A stretch of DNA of 64,000 bases from Cycas panzhihuaensis (taxonomy: Eukaryota; Cycadophyta). The notes under the pieces are model-generated. The model did not search any database. It was not told the DNA's origin and saw nothing but the letters and a program-made list of their open reading frames with translations. Position numbers and translations under genes: made by a program. This document shows positions 23,967 through 33,564 of this stretch, one piece after another. Within the stretch, counting starts at the first letter, position 1. Each line of letters starts with the position of its first letter. Where the stretch lies: contig CM041465.1 in assembly GCA_023213395.1 (NCBI GenBank), positions 124,317,741 to 124,381,740 on the forward strand, written 5' to 3'.

Positions 23967-24323
23967 TGTTAGAAATAATGTTTAATGTGTGTGGGTCCTA
24001 GGATAATAAGTGATAGTCCTAAGTCTTAGGGTCAAAAGGTCATTATAATACTATGTAAAAGGATATAAGTTTATTGGTCAAGTTAGTGGTGTAATGCTAT
24101 TGGTCAGGACAAAGGTATTTGTCCCACATGCATTACTTGTGTTGAATAGTCTCCCACCTCTTTGGTATATAAAGGTGGTTGAGGTAGTATGTAAACACAT
24201 CACATCATCAAGGCCCATATTGAGTCTTTGGTGCTTTTGGTATGGTAATACATTCTAATTATATTGTGTTTGTTGTTATTGTTCTTGTGGTTGATGAATG
24301 TTCTCCATGTTAAAATCTTAACA
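23967..24323 (+). repeat. 5' LTR of element G (357 bp)
   Basis: Starts TGTTAGAAATAATGTTTAATG, ends AATCTTAACA. It contains TTGGTATATAAAGGTGG at about 24160-24176, a good TATA-box candidate for the LTR promoter. Confidence 0.97.
24161..24170 (+). promoter_or_regulatory. Candidate TATA box in LTR of G
   Basis: GTATATAAAG, about 160 bp before the LTR end, is conserved in both LTRs of G. Plant LTR promoters usually have such a TATA motif in this position; transcription start is not shown by sequence alone. Confidence 0.5.
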
Positions 24324-24335
24324 TGGTATCACAGC
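24324..24335 (+). other. Primer-binding site of element G
   Basis: TGGTATCACAGC directly after the LTR, one change from the Met-tRNA-type consensus. This places G in the copia-like group here despite its lack of pol. Confidence 0.85.
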
Positions 24336-25010
24336 GGGTTGCGTATTAAGGGCGTTGCGGTCACCGTCAAGGAAGAAGGCAGTTTTTTTTCGAATTGGGA
24401 AGGTGAAGTCCCAAGGTCGTTAATGGTGCAAGGTGTGTACTATGGTAATACAAGACCGAATTTTACCAGGTAACTCTACTCTTATAAGCTTACTGTGTGA
24501 AGAAAAATCATATGCTAGGGTTTGTCCCTTGAAGAAATTGGAAGCAATAGCTGTCTTAAGGTGAAGAAACTGGGCGGTGGAAATGCAGGCAAGTTGTCAA
24601 TAAAGAAGTTAGATTTGCATAAGCATAGAGAGATCTCTGTTTTGGAATCTGTTTAGGGTCCATTGTAAAACCCTAGTTGCTAAAATGCCATAAGAAGAAT
24701 ACTGTAGCTACATCTGGAGACTGTTCATTGAAACTATGCTATGGCTGTTATGTGCAAATCATATCATGCCCGGTTGCCAGTATTTATTAGATGTCCACAC
24801 TGACTCAAGGTTCAAGTAATCTGTTTGGTAGATCCAACATGTAGAGCTAAATTATTCATGGTGTATGTTGGCTAGTTGCCACTGCCAAAACCCTGGTCTT
24901 CATGCATCCGAGTACCTATGGCAATGCCCTAAGCTGTCCCTCCATTAGCACGATCCTTTGGCGCCATGGACGCCTTTGTTGTTTTCTAGTACATCCTTTG
25001 TCTGTGACTA
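24336..25010 (+). other. Leader and unassigned sequence of element G
   Basis: After the PBS comes about 700 bp with no recognised domain in either strand. The first part is presumably the leader; where captured sequence starts is not clear. Confidence 0.45.
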
Positions 25011-25038
25011 GTGATTGAGTCTAGATCTGAGCACTGAC

Positions 25039-25102
25039 TCCTCTGAAGACTGCATCACTGTATCCTCTGAAGACTACATCACTGTATCCTCTGAAGACTG
25101 CT
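25039..25102. repeat. 24-bp tandem repeat in G
   Basis: Two full units (25039-25062, 25063-25086; one mismatch) and a 16-bp partial (25087-25102) of TCCTCTGAAGACTGCATCACTGTA-type sequence. Read on the minus strand in one frame it gives repeated QSSEDTVM octapeptides, with one stop. It may be part of the captured antisense coding sequence. Confidence 0.85.
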
Positions 25103-25109
25103 GGTGCAC

Positions 25110-25680
25110 TTCACCTCAGGCATACCAAAAAAACTACGAATGGCAGAGAAGCTTGTTAAGATTGAGTATATTGTGGAATAGACATGCAGCCGTTGAAGAT
25201 CTCCTTCTCAGATTGTTGTTGGTAGTGTGAAGAACTCTGAGAATATTGTCCCTACTGAGGTTGATATTGTTGTTGGGACTGAATATAGCTTTGTGCTGGC
25301 TGTGCATAATACTGTTTGCTGTCCTGTTGCTGATATGGTTACTGATAACCATATTGAGAATCGGGCTGTTTAAATAGATTGTCTGCAGTCTGCTGAGGAT
25401 TTATAGGAACAGGCCCTTGATCAGGGAAACGAGGAAGATGACTAGCTGATTGTATGGCTTCCACCTCTGGTATGTCTATAGAACTCCATGTTTAGACTGT
25501 AGTGACCTCGAGACTAGTTGTGCCTGGTTTTCCTAACCGACTGTGAATATCTTATCCTGGCTGCCAATCTATTGGTAAGGAGACACATTGAGTCATCATC
25601 ACAGACCTGTTAAGGAAGATGTGCATTGATACAGTTAGGCATAAGGCATTATTGGTAAAGAGTGGAAGTGATTTTCTAAG
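25110..25680 (-). pseudogene. Captured antisense coding sequence rich in Gln and Tyr
   Basis: On the minus strand a mostly open frame runs from about 25680 to 25130. It includes FPDQGPVPINPQQTADNLF and then low-complexity Gln/Tyr/Ser sequence (PYQQQDSKQYYAQPAQSYI, SQQQYQPQ, SSSHYQQQSEKEIF), with a few stops. Such composition is typical of host regulatory or RNA-binding proteins and not of copia gag-pol. I do not recognise the gene; whether it belongs with the PABP fragment to the right is open. Confidence 0.5.
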
Positions 25681-26069
25681 GACAGGATCCATTTCTGTTG
25701 AAGAATAAGAAATACAATGGAACCTCAACAACATTCATTGAGATGAGTGGACCTCTGACCACAACTGAGATCTCTGAGTTCAGACATAGCTTCTACAGCT
25801 CCACTGTGTCAGAATCCCGCCACGTACATTCCAGCAGTTCAGGCGCTAGGGACAACTGGTGAATTGCTTTGTTAAACAATCCTCTGAAAACTAAAATTTG
25901 ACTCAGTGGACATTTGTTCCATGGTAAAGGTATACAAAGCCGCCTGTCTTATCCCGTGAGGAATCCATTGGAATGCAGAAATAGATGTGTGGAACTGTCC
26001 ATTGGCCTTTCTACTCTCAAATCCATGGATGGCAGTCTTATTTGATTACTTGGCAGTAGAGATATTGAT

Positions 26070-26430
26070 GACAGTCTGAAAACAATTCTGCTGCTGTTGT
26101 ATGGGAGTTGCTGCTCCTCACACCACCGGACGTCTTGCCCCCTGTTGAACTAGAGGAACATAGAAATCTGGAATAGGGCCTCCACGGCCTCATCTGGGTA
26201 ACAAGGCTGTCGATAACCAAATCTAGCGGTGTGGCGAGAATCGGTCTGGTGGTCCACGGCCATAAAAATCATTGACCTAGTCGAGGATCTCCAAGAGGAT
26301 ACATAGGCACCACGGCGACCACGGTGGTGCCATTCCATCTGGGCTGCGCATTTGGGAAAATTGAGCCTATAATCTTGCTCTTCTCTCTTCTTTACACTGA
26401 GCCAAAGCCACATATAAAGGCTTGCTGATT
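26070..26430 (-). pseudogene. PABP-like: Captured poly(A)-binding protein fragment, antisense in G
   Basis: Reading right to left: KPLYVALAQ (26397-26423), then CKEERRARL, a stop, AQFSQMRSP, which is the end of the fourth RRM and the start of the linker of cytoplasmic poly(A)-binding proteins (family text KPLYVALAQ-RKEER-RARLQAQF). After a variable part come FGYRQPCYP and GGPIPDFYVPLVQQG, then RRPVV and a Gln run, again the PABP linker order, with frame changes between blocks. The first three RRMs are absent, and I cannot confirm the C-terminal MLLE domain. PABP binds poly(A) tails in cytoplasmic mRNPs; this copy is broken and antisense to G. Confidence 0.75.
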
Positions 26431-27232
26431 AATGTACCAATTCATCTGCAAATCCCAGTTAATTTCAATGACTTATAATACAACATTGTAGGAAGATTAA
26501 ATGCGGGCCAAAAAGGCACAAGGTTCATTGTAATCTCTTGCAAGGGAAAGCCATTATTGGAACACAGGAGTTCATTCAAAATTACTATTTTTGGTTCCAG
26601 CTGTCTAAAAGAGACCGCATAGGTGATCTGCTTACTTATGCCTGTCCTATGCATAGCTGGTAAGTCACCTCTGTGGAAATTTAATAACAGAACTGCATGA
26701 CTGTCCTTGAGTACACCTGGTGGGTTGGCACAACTGGAGGTAATCTTGATGGTCTGGGTGGATAGAACAGTTGACTATTGCAGGGGGAGGTCATCTCCTT
26801 ACAGTTGTAACACAATGGTATGATAAACCGGCTGGAAGAGTAAGACACAGCAGCGATTCGGCAGTTGGGTGAAATAAGGACGATACTAGCGATCTGGCGG
26901 CGATACTCATGAAGATAGAGTCGCACTTTTCTTTGTTGATACTTTGCATACTGTGGACGTTATTAGAAGTATATGAGGATGTCATCAAACCCTTAAGCTC
27001 TTTTTATAAATCTGTTCAGGACATAGAGTTGAAGCAGGAATCATCACTTGAAGACACCATTCCGTAAGTGAATGCGGTGACTTCTATTTTGAAGGCAGAG
27101 TTGATCCTGAAGCGAGTTGGTAGCTGACTCTCTTAGTATCATCGCTGAAAAGAGATATCAAGCTCACAATCTATGACTGATCTGAGTATTCAAGTTTAAG
27201 TCTTCTTTTGTTGATTATATTTTCAAGTTGGA
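26431..27232. other. Unassigned interior of G
   Basis: Short open frames occur on the minus strand, one with a proline-rich stretch (LFYPPRPSRLPPVVPTHQ near 26740), but I recognise no family. It could be intron or flanking genomic sequence captured with the PABP fragment. It ends before the gag-like frame at 27248. Confidence 0.35.
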
Positions 27233-27247
27233 GTGGATATTCTTTTA

Positions 27248-27592
27248 TCATACATCATGGAGTTAAGTGATATTATCACCTTTGTTCCTGAGAGAAATGA
27301 ATATTGGCTATCAGATCTTTGTTTTCCTCTGCCCAAATATACTAGAACTAATTTTCGTTTTTTGAAAATTAAGATGGAAAGTCTATTTGTGCTGAAGAAA
27401 CTTTGGAAAACAGTCATGGGGACTGAAATGGCTCACGAAGAAGGGGAGGAAATCTTCAAAAGGAAAAACAGAATTGTTATTGACATAATACTTGCAGCCA
27501 TTGATAAGGTTAACCTCCCATCTTCCTATCACTTTATTATCCAGGTTCTACAGAATATGGACTCAGCTGAGGATGCTTGGAAACTCTTGTGA
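27248..27592 (+). pseudogene. Gag-like N-terminal fragment of G
   Basis: Starts at MELSDIITFVPERNEYW (27257) and contains FRFLKIKMESLFVLKKLWK, resembling the copia gag N-terminal pattern W-x-K-M-E-x-L-L-x-x-K-x-x-W. It stops at 27590-27592 (TGA), just after AEDAWKLL. A basic stretch (QQQRIKRAKNQRKKLKRKG) follows in frame after the stop. Too short to be a full gag; it could still have a packaging role. Confidence 0.5.
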
Positions 27593-27757
27593 GTGAATGA
27601 AAAAGGACCTGAAGAAATGCAGCAACAGAGAATCAAAAGGGCAAAGAATCAAAGGAAGAAGCTGAAGAGGAAAGGAAAAAGGGAAAAGTAGCATGACAAA
27701 GCCATAAGTCTCATCAAGGAACCAGCTCTAGAGGCTGAAAATTTCAAGCATCAATCT

Positions 27758-28693
27758 TTGCCGATAATAGTTCATGGAGACATGAGTTGCCTAACAAAAG
27801 GTATGGATAATATTATCCTAGTTTGTGTTGACAAGTCGATAGGAAGAATTCAATTGGTGACAAGTCATATAGTGGTTTGTATGTATTGGAAAATATCCAT
27901 GATCTTCCTCAACTCAGTTACATTCTCCATTCTCACCTTTGAAAAGATCAAAATTATAACAGCATATCCTAGAGTAGCACTAGGAAGTTGTTTTCAAAGG
28001 AACATAAGGAGGATATCATGTCATCGGGATCTTGCTCATCGAATTCATATTACCTTTTGGATAGGTTACCTGACTATGAAAGTCAATCAGATTGAAATAA
28101 TATTCCATGTATGCATATCCATATTCAGGAAGTATATGCATGTGAGTATCATGGAAATTCTCATTATACTTAGTTCATGGAACTCCTTGAGTTACACGAA
28201 GAGAACAGGATATATCATACAATTTGCAGGAACTCGTCTCAATAAGTCCATTGCTTCAGGGGAGGATAATGATGTCTTACCAGTTGGTAACTCATTGCTG
28301 CATTTGGATAATGATGATATTGTTAACATCTACTTTGGTTACTCACATACTGAAGAAGGGAGAAGCAAACATGTGATAGAAGACATATTTGAAAGACACC
28401 TTAAAGATATCTATGATGAATATATGCAGGATCATTCTGAATTATCCATGTTTCACTACTTGCTTTGCATGTCCAAGGATTCTCAATTATGTGTGAAGTT
28501 GAAAGAGGCAAAGTTCGAGGATCGTCAGTTCAAAGGACACTACAAGGTTGAAGACCAAGATCAAACCCAAGACATGGTGTTCAAGACCTTTCCAAGATCA
28601 AGACGGTGGAGATTCAAAGAAGACAAAGTGCATTGGAGTCTGTTGACAACCATGTGTCAAAAAGTTATGTCAGTCTTGTCATGTAGTCTTTAA
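27758..28693 (+). CDS. Hypothetical ORF of G (311 codons)
   Basis: The longest uninterrupted frame in G, ending at 28693, 70 bp before the 3' LTR. I recognise no domain. The first half has the hydrophobic, low-acid composition of an out-of-frame reading, and an alternative + frame there (LLDRLPDYESQSD, then MELLELHEENRIYH) looks more protein-like but has stops. The second half (DNDDIVNIYFGYSHTEEG, VIEDIFERHLKDIYDEYM) looks like real coding sequence. Possibly two degraded frames joined. Function unknown. Confidence 0.35.
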   Translation: MPIIVHGDMSCLTKGMDNIILVCVDKSIGRIQLVTSHIVVCMYWKISMIFLNSVTFSILTFEKIKIITAYPRVALGSCFQRNIRRISCHRDLAHRIHITFWIGYLTMKVNQIEIIFHVCISIFRKYMHVSIMEILIILSSWNSLSYTKRTGYIIQFAGTRLNKSIASGEDNDVLPVGNSLLHLDNDDIVNIYFGYSHTEEGRSKHVIEDIFERHLKDIYDEYMQDHSELSMFHYLLCMSKDSQLCVKLKEAKFEDRQFKGHYKVEDQDQTQDMVFKTFPRSRRWRFKEDKVHWSLLTTMCQKVMSVLSCSL

Positions 28694-28743
28694 TATCTAT
28701 TTATGTCAAGTGTCAATGTATGTCAAATTGTCCTTAGTTCAAA

Positions 28744-28784
28744 CATTAAACATTAAGGGGAGGTGTTAGAAATAATGTTTAATG
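28744..28784 (+). promoter_or_regulatory. PPT-spanning inverted repeat of element G
   Basis: Arms CATTAAACATTA (28744-28755) and TAATGTTTAATG (28773-28784) are perfect 12-bp reverse complements around the PPT (TTAAGGGGAGG, 28753-28763). Compared with C, D, F and L both arms changed at positions 1 and 4 of the stem and pairing is kept. Confidence 0.78.
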
Positions 28785-29120
28785 TGTGTGGGTCCTAGGA
28801 TAATAAGTGATAGTCCTAAGTCTTAGGGTCAAAAGGTCATTATAATACTATGTAAAAGGATATAAGTTTATTGGTCAAGTTAGTGGTGTAATGCTATTGG
28901 TCAGGACAAAGGTATTTGTCCCACATGCATTACTTGTGTTGAATAGTCTCCCACCTCTTTGGTATATAAAGGTGGTTGAGGTAGTATGTAAACACATCAC
29001 ATCATCAAGGCCCATATTGAGTCTTTGGTGCTTTTGGTATGGTAATACATTCTGATTATATTGTGTTTGTTGTTATTGTTCTTGTGGTTGATAAATGTTC
29101 TCCATGTTAAAATATTAACA
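28764..29120 (+). repeat. 3' LTR of element G (357 bp)
   Basis: Starts TGTTAGAAATAATG, ends AATATTAACA, followed by TSD GTATT (29121-29125). Three substitutions against the 5' LTR, all in the last 70 bp. Confidence 0.97.
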
Positions 29121-29125
29121 GTATT

Positions 29126-31239
29126 CTCCTTTGGATATGTCAACTTTAGTTCTGTTGTTCCCTTCAGATACCTTAGTATCTTCTTTGTTGCTTGCCAATG
29201 TCTTTGTCTTGGCTCATGCATGTATCCTGATATTAATTCCACAGAATAAGCAATGTCTGGTCTAGTTGCTGTCAGATAGATGAAACTCCCAACAAGTTGC
29301 CTGTATAATGTGGCATTGATGTGAGGCTCTTCTTCGTCTGGTATCATGTTGCAATTGACTTCCATGGGTGTGCTGCATGGATTGCACTCTTCCATTCTGA
29401 ACTTTGCTAACAAATCTTTGATGTATTTGGTCTGACATAAGGTGAATGCGGTGTCCTGTTGTTCTACTTGGATCCCTAGGTAATAGTTGAGAAGACCTAG
29501 GTCGGTCATTTCAAACTTCCTCTCCAATTAATGTTTTATGTCACTTACAGATTCAACATCATTACCTGTAAGTATCATGTCATCAACATATACAACCAGA
29601 ATTGTGACAGCTTCGTTCTTACCTTTTACATGTAAGGTTGAGTCTGAGTTGCACCTGCTAAACCCATTTTCACATAGTTATTCATCAAGTTTGGCATACC
29701 AGGCACGAGGAGCTTGCTTTAGACCATACAGGGCTTTCTTTAATTTGCAGACCAAGTGTTCCTGACCTTGCTTAACGTATCCTTCAGGTTGGGCCATATA
29801 GACTTCTTCCTTGATCTCTCCATTTAGAAATGCACTTTTGACATCTAATTGATACACATTCCAATTTTTTTGAGCCGCTAAAGCAATTACTGTTCTCATA
29901 GTCTTTGAGTTTAAGCTCTTTGGTGAGAAGGTTTCATCATAGTCCACTCCAGTTGTTTGAGTGTATCCCTTAGCAACTAACCTGGCCTTATATTTTTCCA
30001 CTTTCCCATTTGCTCCTTCCTTTATTTTGTAGATCAATCTGCAATTTACCACTGATTTATTTGGTGGTAATTCTACTAAATCCCAGGTTTGATTCTTGAT
30101 GATAGAGTCTAATTCGGAATTCATGGCATTTCTCCAAACTAAGTGTTCTTTAGCTTTTGTATATAATCATGATTCGGGATGGTATCTGAGCCCTTGGTTT
30201 TGGCTTCTTGTCCTGTGTAAGATGTCTTCCTTTCTTTCCTCAATGGTTTTGAGATACCATTTGGGAAGCCTTTTTTCTTTTTCTATTTCAACTGCCTTGG
30301 GTTCATCTGGAAATGTTTCCTCATCTTTCGAAGTAGGGTGACTTTCCTGAGTTTCTTCTGGAAGATATTCAGAGGTAATTTCAGATCGTTCTTTAGGTTC
30401 TTCTTCAGGTGGTTCTTGAACAATGTTCTGAGAATGTCCCTCTATTACTTGGATTTGCTTGCTAAGCTCTTCATCACTATCTTCATTAAACACAACATCA
30501 CGACTTGCATAGATCTTGTTTGTCTTGGGATCTATGCACTTGTAGGCTTTAGAGTTCTTACTGTATCCAATCATGATACACTCTATGCTTTTCAAGTCCA
30601 GCTTGGTTCTTCTTTTGTCTGGTATGTGTACAAAGGCTTGACTGCCAAATACCTTTAGATAGCTAACATCTGGTTTTTTTCCTGTCCAGGCTTCTTCAGG
30701 TGTAAGATGTTCTACCGCTTTGGTTGGGCTCCTATTTAGTAAGTAACATGCAATGTTTCGCCTCCCTTGATAATTCTTTGGACTCCTTCTCATGCACCAT
30801 ACTACGAGCCATTTCCATGATCACTGTTTCTTCCTTTCGCCACCCCATTGGATTGAGGTGTATAGGGAGTGGTGATCTGTCTTCGAATTCCATTGACTTT
30901 GCAATATTCCAGGAATTCTTTAGAAATGTATTCACCTCCCCCATCGATCGTATGCATTTGATTTTTCTTGGACTCTAGTTCAACTTCCGCTTTGAACTCT
31001 TTGAATGTTGCATATACTTGGACTTGTTCAGTAAAAAATAGACCCATTTTCCTTGTCATATCATCTATGAAGGTGAGAAAGTATCTGCATCCGTTGATGG
31101 AGTGCGGAGTGAGCGGTCCACATATATCAGTGTGAATGAGTTCTAGTTTCTTTTGGGCTCGTCATTTGCTTTCCTTGAAGGGCAATCTTTCTTGCTTCCA
31201 CGATTGGCAACTTTTACATACAAAATTATCTCAACTCAT
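29126..31239 (-). pseudogene. Element F: RT and integrase (right part)
   Basis: Resumes pol after G. RT palm at 29126-29527 (LLNYYLGIQVEQQD, YLTATRPDIAYSV), YVDD codons at 29579-29590, RT fingers at 29678-30124 (QTWDLVELPPNKSVVNC, LDVKSAFLNGEI, GLKQAPRAWYAKLDE). The integrase C-terminal part is at 30300-30793 (IECIMIGYSKNSKAYKCID, YASRDVVF) and its core at 30800-31130 (TPYTPQSNG). Frame changes near 29530, 29670, 30150 and 30830 break the frame. Confidence 0.92.
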
Positions 31240-32253
31240 TCATCCCACTCCATCAACTAAACCTTCCTTTTTCATTTTTTTAAATTTGTCTAATGGAAGG
31301 TGTCCATATTTGAAATGCCACATTTTGTCATTATGATTTACAACAGTGCATGCTTTTACAACAGGCAGAACAGGATATGAAAGCAACCTATATAGGTCAT
31401 TACTTTCTATCCCCTTTGCAATTACATGGCCATTATTTTTCATGTCAAGGATATAACAATATCCTTTTTCATCAAAGGCAGTTCTCAGACCCTTTTTTCC
31501 AAGTTGGGATACAGATAGAAGATTCATCTTTATGTCAGGAACTAATAACACATTTCCAATTTTTTTGATGCTACCTTGCAGTTCTACAGCAATGGTTCCT
31601 ACACCCTTGATGTTGAGGGGATATTTGTCCCCTAGCTCCACAGATTTGTCTGAGGCATAAGGCTGCAAGGTTTCAAACCACTCCTCCCGGCTGGTCATGT
31701 GACGCGATGCTCCTGAGTCGATGTACCACACGTCTTTATCTTGCAGAGATGTAGCAAGAGCAACGATGAATGCGGTCTCCTCCTCTTCTTCTTCATTTTG
31801 TTCCTTGTTGTAATTGCCCATGGGTCTTTTACCTTTTTGAATGTCAGCTCTCCTAGTTGGGCATTGGTATGGAAAGTGTCCTGCTTGGCCACAATGATAA
31901 CACAGATCAAATGCTCTACAGGAACTTGCAAAATGACCGGTCTTACCATAGTTGTAGCACAGTCTTGGCACTAAGATGCGTCCGCTTCCTCGCGAATCTT
32001 GCCATCTTCCTCGTGATTGGGCTCTGAACTCTGGAGCCCTTCCTTGTCCTCTGCTTCTTCCTCTAGTTCCCAGATTTAGTCTGGATACAAAGGCATCTTC
32101 AAGTTCTGCAAAGTCTTCATATCTTCTATTTCTTTGTTCCTGCCTTAGGAGTAGTCCTGTGAGTGTGTCCAATGTCATTGTTGTTATCTGATCATTATTT
32201 GTAATAGTGTTAATCGTGACATCGAAGGATTTAGGCAATTTACTGGCTACCAT
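31240..32253 (-). pseudogene. Element F: gag C-terminus, zinc knuckles, protease, integrase N-terminus
   Basis: An open frame of 337 codons. In order: gag C-terminal part (FDVTINTITNNDQITTMTLD), an Arg/Gly-rich linker, two knuckles (CYNYGKTGHFASSC, with its second cysteine changed to tyrosine, and intact CYHCGQAGHFPYQC), an acidic stretch, protease motif VWYIDSGASRHMT (DSGA codons 31708-31719), and the integrase zinc-region entry (WHFKYGHL). Longest well-preserved copia frame of F; stops at 31240-31242. Confidence 0.93.
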
Positions 32254-32697
32254 TTCAACGATTCGAGAATGCGAAATTGCGGATCACGCACTAAGTAGAT
32301 CATTCGCAAGGATATGACTTTGTGCATGAATTGATCCACAGCTTTCTTTCATGTGTATCTTGAATATTTCCTCCTTGAGTGCCACTATTCTAGCTTTATT
32401 CTTTTGACCATACAATTTCTCAAAGCACTTCCAAATTTCAGCAGTAGTGGTTAAGTTTTCCACATACACAAGTAGAGGGTCAGAAATGGATAACTTAAGC
32501 ACCATTACTCCAGCACTATCCCGTTCTTCCTAGCTTGTTAGATCTGCCCCAACTATTTTGGGCTTGTCTTCCTTTTCAAGAGCAATTTGCCAAGCATTTT
32601 TGGCTCTCAGAAGGGTTTCTATTTTGATTTTCCATATATGGTAGTTGTTGTCAATGAGCTTGTCTGAATCAGAGAGAGCTAAGATAGAAGAAGACAT
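32254..32697 (-). pseudogene. Element F: gag N-terminal half
   Basis: Start at 32697 (MSSSILALSDSDKLIDNNYH) by alignment with C and L. One stop after ADLTS (32530-32532) and a frame change near 32290 separate it from the downstream gag-protease frame. Contains IWKCFEKLYGQKNKARIVALK, the conserved gag core motif of this family. Confidence 0.9.
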
Positions 32698-33350
32698 TAT
32701 GGACACAAAAAACAAGTTGCAGATGTCCTAGGGCCGCATAACGGCATGATTTTCATCTGAAGACTAAAGGTGTACAGATGAAGGCAAACTATACCTCAAA
32801 AGAAAGCTGGTGATGAGAGGATTCCAGATCTAAAATTATTTTTCTAAGATAGTCCCTGGTTTGGGAGAAAAACAGTCTGAAAAGCAATCTTGGCAGCTAG
32901 TTTTTTTTGAAAAAAATGCTCATATCAATCAAATCACTCATTTAAATCGGTCAAAATCAATCACAATGGGGGCATACAGAGTATATAGAGAATTTATGAA
33001 CGTTTTCAGAGAGAAAAACGAGAGAAAACTAAGGATTTTGGGTACCTGTGTCTCTAGACCCACGCCCTTCTGAAAACTGGGTAAAACCCCTTCGAAACGG
33101 CTCCTGATGACTACGTGCCAGTAGAGAAAGATGACGAGGATGGTCTGATCTACCTTCTGGCCAAATTCCAGCTCATTCTGAGCACTTCGATTTTTGTGCA
33201 TGACAGTCCGTGCGGTTCCGTCATGTGTCCGTATCTGATCAAAATTCTTCTCTTCTTTTTGATTACGGGTGGGCTTCAGCTGCCTCCTTCTTGCCTTCGA
33301 CACAACTTGAATCACTGGCACAACCCTCTCTCAATCAGACAAGATGACCT
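32698..33350 (-). other. Leader of element F
   Basis: About 650 bp between the PBS and gag. No supported coding sequence. Similar position and length to the leaders of C, D and L. Confidence 0.6.
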
Positions 33351-33362
33351 GCTCTGATACCA
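33351..33362 (-). other. Primer-binding site of element F
   Basis: Read on the minus strand, TGGTATCAGAGC, a perfect match to the Met-tRNA-type PBS, directly after the LTR end ATCA. Confidence 0.92.
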
Positions 33363-33564
33363 TGATAGAATTCTAAGACACAGATGAATGTAATCGAATG
33401 CTTCAATGCTTATTGATCAACTGAATGGAAATTTATACAAGTTGGAGTTGTAATTCCTTTGGAACTAAATGTAACTGCTACATGTCTAACTGACACGTGT
33501 CCAAGTGGTGAGTGTCTTAAGTTACATACAAAGTGGGTCTCTAGATAAAACATTATATCCAACA
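33363..33564 (-). repeat. 5' LTR of element F (202 bp)
   Basis: Second copy of 23276-23477, adjacent to the PBS on its left and to the GTAGA flank on its right. Confidence 0.96.

Larger units (their letters stand above)
23967..29120 (+). mobile_element. Element G: young non-autonomous LTR retrotransposon with host-gene payload
   Basis: Two 357-bp LTRs (23967-24323, 28764-29120) differ at only 3 positions and are flanked by TSD GTATT (23962-23966, 29121-29125), so this is a recent insertion into F. It has a PBS, a leader, a short gag-like frame and a PPT. No protease, integrase, RT or RNase H is recognisable in the 4.4-kb interior. The left-central part carries antisense host-like sequence, including a poly(A)-binding protein fragment. 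It must have used enzymes from another copia element. Confidence 0.93.
23276..33564 (-). mobile_element. Element F: Ty1/copia, interrupted by G
   Basis: Minus-strand copia with 202-bp LTRs at 23276-23477 (3') and 33363-33564 (5'). Flanks are GTAGC on the left and GTAGA on the right, a 5-bp TSD with one mismatch. Without G (23967-29120 plus one GTATT) the element is about 5.1 kb. It has a perfect PBS, a gag-protease frame open for 337 codons, integrase, RT and RNase H, but with stops and frame changes. LTRs differ at 7 positions, five of them clustered at 23302-23311 and 33389-33398. Confidence 0.95.

Noticed and set aside
25039-25102. CRISPR-like array
   Set aside because: Direct tandem repeats without spacers in a plant retroelement.
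25560-25680. PB1-domain or other named gene for the Q/Y-rich segment
   Set aside because: I could not match it to any family motif with confidence, so no name is given.
25700-26060. MLLE (PABC) domain after the PABP linker
   Set aside because: Some short resemblances, but no convincing alignment in any minus-strand frame.
27758-28230. Membrane protein from the hydrophobic first half of the G ORF
   Set aside because: Hydrophobicity looks like an off-frame reading; another frame is more protein-like.
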